From assembly GCA_018873245.2 (NCBI GenBank), contig JAEMBT020000009.1, positions 15,991,794 through 16,055,793 of the forward strand: 64,000 nucleotides of DNA, given 5' to 3'. The stretch comes from Archegozetes longisetosus (Eukaryota > Arthropoda > Arachnida > Sarcoptiformes > Trhypochthoniidae). This document shows positions 58,401 to 64,000 of the stretch, in pieces; the stretch's first letter is position 1; each line of letters begins with the position of its first letter. A program made the position numbers and the translations under genes. The notes under the pieces were generated by a model that saw only the letters and a program-made list of their open reading frames with translations, did not search any database and was not told the origin of the DNA.

Positions 58401-61400
58401 ATGTATCTGAGCCCTGTTGCTGATGCTAAGTCTACCAAGTCTTCTACTGGTACTACTTATCAGAGACCAGTGAATTGGAGAATACGTTCTTCGAGATATA
58501 GTAGAAGACGTGATAAAGACAGACCTCCCAGCGTTTGCAGTGATTCCGAAACTGAAAGCAGTACTGGAGCTCATGCTTCAGGTATTCTTCACATCTTTCT
58601 ATTTTCTAACTTTCAAATCACTTTCTATTCCATATCAGATGACCTTTCCTTATCTACTTCTACGCCTAAGAAGTGGAGTCTTCCTCTGCCTATTGTCACG
58701 CGTGGCAGTGAATCCGATAGCACCAGCAGTTCTTGGAGTGCCAGATCTGCAGATGAAACTACTGAAGATGAGCGAAGTCCTATTCCAAGTCCCAGTGCAT
58801 CCACTCATAGCTGTGAGGCTGAGATATCTGAAGCGACCACTTCTACCGAAGCGATCAAAGGTAGTCAACTGATTATTACTATTATTGTTATTGTTTTTGC
58901 ATAATTCAAAGCGAAACGATTGAAAAGGGAATTCATATATTGATATTAATATTAATATTCATATTCATATTCATATTCATATTGATGCTAATGGATTATT
59001 GAACAAGTGTTTGAAATTCATACTAAAGCTTTACATTGTTTTGCCAGAAATGATTTATGACTGAAAAGTAGTAAACGATTAGTGTTATTTTGACAAGTTT
59101 TTGAAATATTATGGGATCAAACGTTCTCATAGTATTTGATGGAATAGAAACATCTGTTTGAGCAATGTTTCAGAAGAATAATGGCTTATTTTGCATTATG
59201 AGTATTACTAACTATAGGAGTACTCCTTTCGATAATACTTCTAATCTTCCTTAACAATAGTCAATAAAATAGTTATACTATTTTTCCAACCACTATTTAG
59301 TTACCCTTTATATGCTTCTCGTTTCACCTTCTTCAATTTACTCATCCATTTGATTATTTGTTTCAATTATTTTTTATTTGTTTCAATTATTTTTTATTTG
59401 AAACTATTCAAAACATGCAAATTAAACATAAGATGATTGAAAGCAATCAGAAAACTTGAAATTTTCAGCTATCATAAGAACGAAAAAAGTGTAAAAATTA
59501 TTAGAGATTAAAAGAGAAGCTTTCATATAAAGCTTGCAAACTTAGATCGAAAACGAAGATCAACAAAATATAATTGAATATCAATCCACGAACACACATG
59601 AATAAAACACAATATTAATTCTTTCGATTGTTTGGGTATTAGTGAGAGACTTAGCCAAAAGATTAATGGAGTTCAATATTATAATTGTCTTTCAGAGACT
59701 AAATATTGCATTACATGAGATTCTGTCCGAAAGTAATCGATAGAAAACTGTCAATTAGATGACCTCATTATGAAAATTTATTATTAGTCTAGCTGAATTC
59801 ATTTAATCCATGCATCATTGATACTCACTAATCCAATCTATTCGTTAAAATATTAATTTTGTAGTTTTTTCACCAAAGTTTTAGGCTTTGGTTCATCAGC
59901 CAGAGCTTTAGGCTTTGGTTCAACAGCCAGAGTTTTAGGCTTTGGTTTGTTCAAAGATCACTAAACAGTCAGTCTTTGTGTGGTTAAGGCTTAAGTGCAA
60001 TTATTGTTGTGATTTGTAGCCAAATGGAAACGACCGAAAAAGATTTCAAAAGCTGCAGAGACCCATAAATTTCAAAGAATGAAAACTACAAATTATGGTC
60101 GATGTAAAATATGCGATACTTATGTCTATTTCTGGGGATTTCAGTGCAATGAGGTTTGTATTTGTCGTTATTTCTCTCATATTTCTAGGACTTAACACTT
60201 TTATCCATTATCTCATATATCATTTTTAATGCTTTCAAACCAAATATTTTCAGAAATGGCTGAAAATAAAGTTTGACTTTGCTTCAAATCAATTCGTTCA
60301 TAGAAACAGAAATTCTTTTATCTGAACCTCTGTTGTAAATTAGTCCTTAATAAGGCTCAAACACCAGTTCAAAATAGATTTTTCCTTCGCTTCAAATAGA
60401 GATCTGATGTTTTCTATTCAGACCATTTATGATTTTTCTCAATCAGTTCTGCTTTCCTTTCATATTCATGAGATACTGAACTTTAATCAAACTCAAACTT
60501 CTCAATCATTCAAAAATAGCATAGACTACTACAACTTTAAACCCGAGCATCAATTTGAATATTGTCTTGAATGAATAGCACTGCCGTAAATAGATGGGGG
60601 CCTAAGGGGGCTATAGCTCCACCAGAGTTCAAATTCTGGTCACGCTACTGATGAATAGTGAAATGTTTGATTGAAGATCAAGTAAGATAGAAATAGAAAG
60701 TAGTTGGCGATTACTGAGCTCTAATTGAAATGATATAAAACTGAATTGAAAGCTAGGTTATTATGTTTAGAGATAGTTTCATATAACATCACTCAGGAGA
60801 TGAGCCTTATATAAGATTTAATTGACGTAGTAATTCATGCTTTAGATCTATAAGTGAAAACTCAAAGTCAGTCAATTCTTGTAAAATAATTAGATTATGA
60901 TTATTCGAGACAAATATTTATGAGAATAATTGTTTGCTCGCTAGACTTGACTCATCGGCAATTTATTATATTATTCAACCATAACCTTAAAAGGTCAAAT
61001 AAAGGTCAATCAAAGGTCAATCAAAGATCAATCAAAGGTCAATCAAAGATCAATCATAGGTCAATCAAAGGTCAATCAAAGGTCAATCAAAGATCAATCA
61101 TAGGTCAATCAAAGGTCAATCAAAGGTCAATCAAAGGTTAAACTAAAAATGTCAAACTCTAAGCACTTAGCTCATTATACGAATATTTCAAAATTGTCTT
61201 AGATATAATTTAAATTAAGAGCACTTTAAAATTTGAGGCTGACTATAAGGTTAGGTATTATTTGAGTTGTCGACCCACCTGATCAATGCAACGAACACTT
61301 ATGTAATCTCTAAATTATTTGTTTCCTATTCTCAGCCAACTCATTAGTGTTTAGTTACAATCAAACAAATGCTACCAAATCTACTGTAATATGCCTGAAC

Positions 61401-63584
61401 CTCATTTGGCATAACCTACTCTTCAATTTATAAGTATTCATATTCAACAATAATAGCAACTGATTCAATGCTGCAGCTGATTCAACACTACAACTGATTT
61501 GCACAATAAGACTAAATTGATTTTCATATAATTTCAAATTTGAATTAAGCAAGAGCTGCCATTATCCTAGTTGATAAACCATTCCATTGTTATATCTCAC
61601 AAGTACATTACAAGACTTAATAATCGTTGATGGTGACTTTAGAAATAAGGTTGCTATGCCAACCTTCCTCTTATGCGCATCAGTTTGTTACTAAATTTGA
61701 CTTTTAATTTGCTCTCATTACTGTAATAAGTAATAAATCAAATTCTTAACATCTTCTCTACTGTCATCTGACCCCATGACAACGCATCATTCTAGCTGCT
61801 ATCAACGATTATTAAGTTTTTGAATGTAAGTACCCTAAAGGTTAATTCACAGAATAGCTAACAGTATAAATGATCTAATTATTGAATGGAAAATCAGAAA
61901 AGTCAACAAAGGAAAAGTGAATGAGCCATGATCTGATGCCTTAACATCTAATCTTCTGCATTGCAAGATTGTGCCAAACATTACTAATCCTAATATGAAA
62001 CATATATTACTTCCTCTTTCTAACTTTTAATTGACATCACTTAAGCTTCTTTTATAACTTCCATTTTCATTTCTCAAATTTGAATCGAAAGAAACTTTTT
62101 TCAGCCTTTCCTGCCATATGGTATCCAATAATTTAATAGTAATTCATATCTGATTTAAGCCGCGCAGAACTTTAGAATATTCTTTAAATTATGCTTTAGA
62201 TGTTTTTGCCATAATATTAAGTTATCTTATGCTTGAAAATAAAATCCAATTTATCGTAAACCATAGTGTGAACTAATAAGTCACAAAAAGTGTCTTAAGA
62301 AGATGACAATCATGTGCGCGAACGCTCCACTTCCGCCAAAATCAAATATCATAGATCTAGATTTGGCGTCAATCGAGGAAGAAGTGCCGATTTTAGTGCT
62401 CAAATGCACGTCAGAAATAGAGCGACGGAGTTGTCTCAGGCCTGGCATATACCGGATGACTGGTGTCAGCTCTAGAGTCGAAAAGATACTGAAAAGCTTT
62501 GAGAGCGGACCACATCTGATTGATGTGAGTGATATCAGTCCTAACGATTTGACTTCTGTGCTCAAAGTCTTTCTCCGAGAGGTAAATAACCAATTGATTT
62601 AAGCTTTAATGCAAAGGTTAAGTCGACATGAATTGAATTACAGCTTAAATACCCGTTGATCACAAACGATGTATACAAGGAGTTCATTAATATCGGACGC
62701 GTTTATCGACACGACTCGAACATATCAAACAGCAGTGAATTGAGTGAAGCATTAAAAGAAGCGGTGAACAAATTACATAAAAATCATAGATCAACGCTCT
62801 CTCATCTGATTCATCACTTAAAACGAGTAACTGATTTTCAAGAGCAGAATAGTATGACTCCTAGCAGTTTAGGAATTATATTCGCTCCAACTCTATTCCG
62901 GCCCAGGTATCTAATTATTACTTAATTATTACCTAATCTAACCTTACATCTGACTACAGCTCATTTTCTACCACTCTATTCCAAACACACTCGTGACTAT
63001 TACTTTTATATGACTATCGATCCCGTTCCTGTTTTATCATCAAAACAATATCTCAAGTTGTTCATATTCCCTGCAATTTGTTGTTTACGAGCGTTGAACT
63101 GTTTGCAATCGATTATTCAAAATGTTATTTTGATATGAGATAACTCTTAGAGCAATGCAAGATTTTTATTTGCATATAATGACATTTCACAAACCCGGCC
63201 GGGAACAAGTCAAGGCTCATAAGCAACTAATTATAACTGACATGTAGAACCTAAGATATGCTTTTGAAGATGTATAAGCGATATGTCACCTCAAACCTTG
63301 GTATCACCTCGTTGTGCAAACTTTATTAAAACAAATCTCTATTTGTAATCATTTTTATACGTAGTCAGACATATCTTTAAAGGAAATACCATAAATTGAA
63401 AATTTAAAACTTTTGCAAAATTCAAACCAAAATGAGTTATTTCTGAAACAGGGATGCTGTTAATGATCTCTATACTGAAGTTTTCGAAGCTGGACCTCAA
63501 GCAAGAGTTATAGAGCTTATGATACTTTATGCGAATGAAGTGTTTGGAATATCTTCAAAATCGCAATCATTCAGTTTTGAATGA
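58401..63584 (+). CDS. C1-RhoGAP protein of the ARHGAP29/ARHGAP45/GMIP family
   Basis: Exons 58401-58581, 58639-58860, 60020-60153, 62267-62581, 62644-62906 and 63452-63584 (1248 nt, 415 residues). A Rho-family GTPase-activating protein. First come two Ser/Thr/acid-rich exons, probably a disordered phosphorylated linker. Then a C1 zinc-binding domain split across an intron: THKFQRMKTTNYGRCKIC, FQCNE, then CELISHKKC and MTIMC, giving the full His-Cys ligand pattern. The RhoGAP domain has IEEEVPILVLKCTSEIE, the arginine finger in PGIYRMTGVSSRVEK, LTSVLKVFLRE, SNISNSSELSEALKE, LIHHLKRVTDF, SLGIIFAPTLFRP and VIELMILYANEVFG. Relatives carry an N-terminal F-BAR domain; it is not seen. ATG 58401 gives a complete short frame, but an acceptor-like AG at 58386-58387 would let upstream exons join. 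Confidence 0.88.
59877..59947. repeat. 27-bp tandem repeat, about 2.6 copies, in RhoGAP intron
   Basis: Units AGTTTTAGGCTTTGGTTCA plus TCAGCCAG at 59877, 59904 and 59931. Confidence 0.85.
60579..60650. mobile_element. 72-bp hAT MITE with perfect target-site duplication, family B (copy 2)
   Basis: Ends CACTGCCGTAAATAG and (inverted) CAGTAGCGTGACCAG, with GGGGG and CTATAGCTCC inside as in 19330-19589. Flanked by a perfect 8-bp duplication ATGAATAG at 60571-60578 and 60651-60658. It lies in the large RhoGAP intron. Very small and without coding capacity. Confidence 0.8.
60989..61142. repeat. 11-bp tandem repeat, about 14 copies, in RhoGAP intron
   Basis: Unit AAAGGTCAATC with variants AAAGATCAATC and ATAGGTCAATC arranged in a higher-order pattern. 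Open frames across it are repeat artefacts. Confidence 0.9.
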
Positions 63585-63816
63585 ATGTCACAACGAAAAC
63601 GATCAACTGATTGATTAATTCTTCCACTGATCCATCACTTGCAGTACTTCCAACTGATAAATTGGCATCTGTTGCTCACCTTTGTCTACAAGTTGTCAGT
63701 TTTACCCATCAATGTCTTAATCAAATCTGAATTATATTAAACGTTAGAGTTTTTAAATAATTGGACCAAATATTAATTGAAGAGTGACTTTGTATTAATT
63801 GGATTCTATTGAACTT

Positions 63817-63942
63817 TGATCAGGTACTCTGAATCTATGATCAGATATTCTGAATCTATGATCAGATATTCTGAATCTATGATCAGATATTCTGAATCTA
63901 TGATCAGATACTCTGAACCTATGATCAGGTACTCTGAATCTA
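63817..63942. repeat. 21-bp tandem repeat, six copies
   Basis: Unit TGATCAGATATTCTGAATCT(A); outer copies differ by one to three bases (GGTACTCTG). Confidence 0.9.
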
Positions 63943-63956
63943 TGTGAGCAGTGGCA

Positions 63957-64000
63957 ACATGCAGTCGACTCTCTCTATAATGAAAGTCAACACACAGCTA
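63957..64000 (-). mobile_element. Partial interspersed repeat, family A (copy 3, cut by window end)
   Basis: ATGCAGTCGACTCTCTCTAT and following AATGAAAGTCAAC resemble the inverse of the family A terminus (GTTGATTATAGTGAGAGGCGACTGTAT). Only about 44 bp is visible. Confidence 0.4.

Larger units (their letters stand above)
63585..64000. other. 3' flank of RhoGAP gene
   Basis: AT-rich 3' region with a 21-bp array and, at the very end, a partial family A repeat. No further gene seen. Confidence 0.55.

Noticed and set aside
58650..58868. Minus-strand frame opposite the Ser-rich RhoGAP exon
   Set aside because: Antisense shadow; the plus strand has in-phase splice sites to the C1 exon.
60579..60650. 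Possible tRNA or SINE because of AGAGTTCAAATTCTGG
   Set aside because: The inverted ends and 8-bp target duplication show it is a tiny hAT-type element; no cloverleaf forms.
60920..61141. 73-residue open frame rich in Gln-Ser-Lys-Val-Asn-Gln-Arg
   Set aside because: It is the translation of an 11-bp tandem repeat inside a RhoGAP intron.
1..64000. CRISPR arrays, operons, bacterial insertion sequences, integrated viral genes
   Set aside because: No spacer-repeat arrays, Shine-Dalgarno-linked genes or viral protein motifs were seen; the region is ordinary eukaryotic nuclear DNA.

Overview
The window is AT-rich nuclear DNA from an animal. Genes are split by short GT-AG introns (many of 55-100 bp), or are intronless, and lie between long gene-poor stretches full of minisatellites, inverted repeats and DNA-transposon remnants. 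The gene content (IA-2, cytochrome b561, an ionotropic-receptor-like channel, one muscle/liver-type phosphofructokinase, SAP30, ARP2, PGAP3, an ARHGAP29/45-type RhoGAP) is metazoan. The ionotropic-receptor-like channel and the gene style suggest an arthropod, most likely a mite or other arachnid. The taxon is an inference. No operon, CRISPR array, phage or bacterial signal is present.

Layout: 1-2262 (+) holds the 3' part of an IA-2/PTPRN pseudophosphatase gene. 6027-7796 (-) is an intronless, divergent cytoplasmic dynein intermediate chain. 7.8-21.6 kb is gene-poor with several transposon relics. 21636-23297 (-) is a five-exon cytochrome b561. 24556-28741 (+) is 6-phosphofructokinase with two alternative last coding exons. 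29926-31161 (+) is SAP30. 34113-35342 (+) is an intronless ZIP-like metal transporter. 37683-38090 (-) and 38822-39691 (+) are a head-to-head pair of secreted proteins, a small beta/gamma-crystallin-like protein and an atypical trypsin-like protease. A perfect 50-bp inverted repeat lies in the gap between them. 39.7-44.2 kb holds a mariner-like relic with TA target sites, a hAT element with a perfect 8-bp target duplication, and a long hairpin. 44261-46083 (-) is an ionotropic-receptor-like channel. 46783-47697 is a long-TIR element. 48115-50136 (+) is ARP2, converging on PGAP3 (50443-51826, -). 52546-53178 (+) is a Rab-like GTPase with Leu at the catalytic Gln position. 58401-63584 (+) is the C1-RhoGAP part of an ARHGAP29/45-like protein.

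The genes do not form a pathway; they are a mixed set of housekeeping, secretory and membrane genes. I rebuilt exon-intron structures by hand from GT-AG sites, reading phase and remembered family sequence. In each multi-exon model the coding exon lengths sum to a multiple of three (IA-2, which enters from outside the window, apart). The most notable points are the duplicated terminal exon of phosphofructokinase, the inverted repeat between two secreted-protein genes, naturally substituted catalytic residues in the phosphatase, the GTPase and the protease's activation site, and three DNA elements with clean termini and target-site duplications. I found no wholly new multi-gene system.
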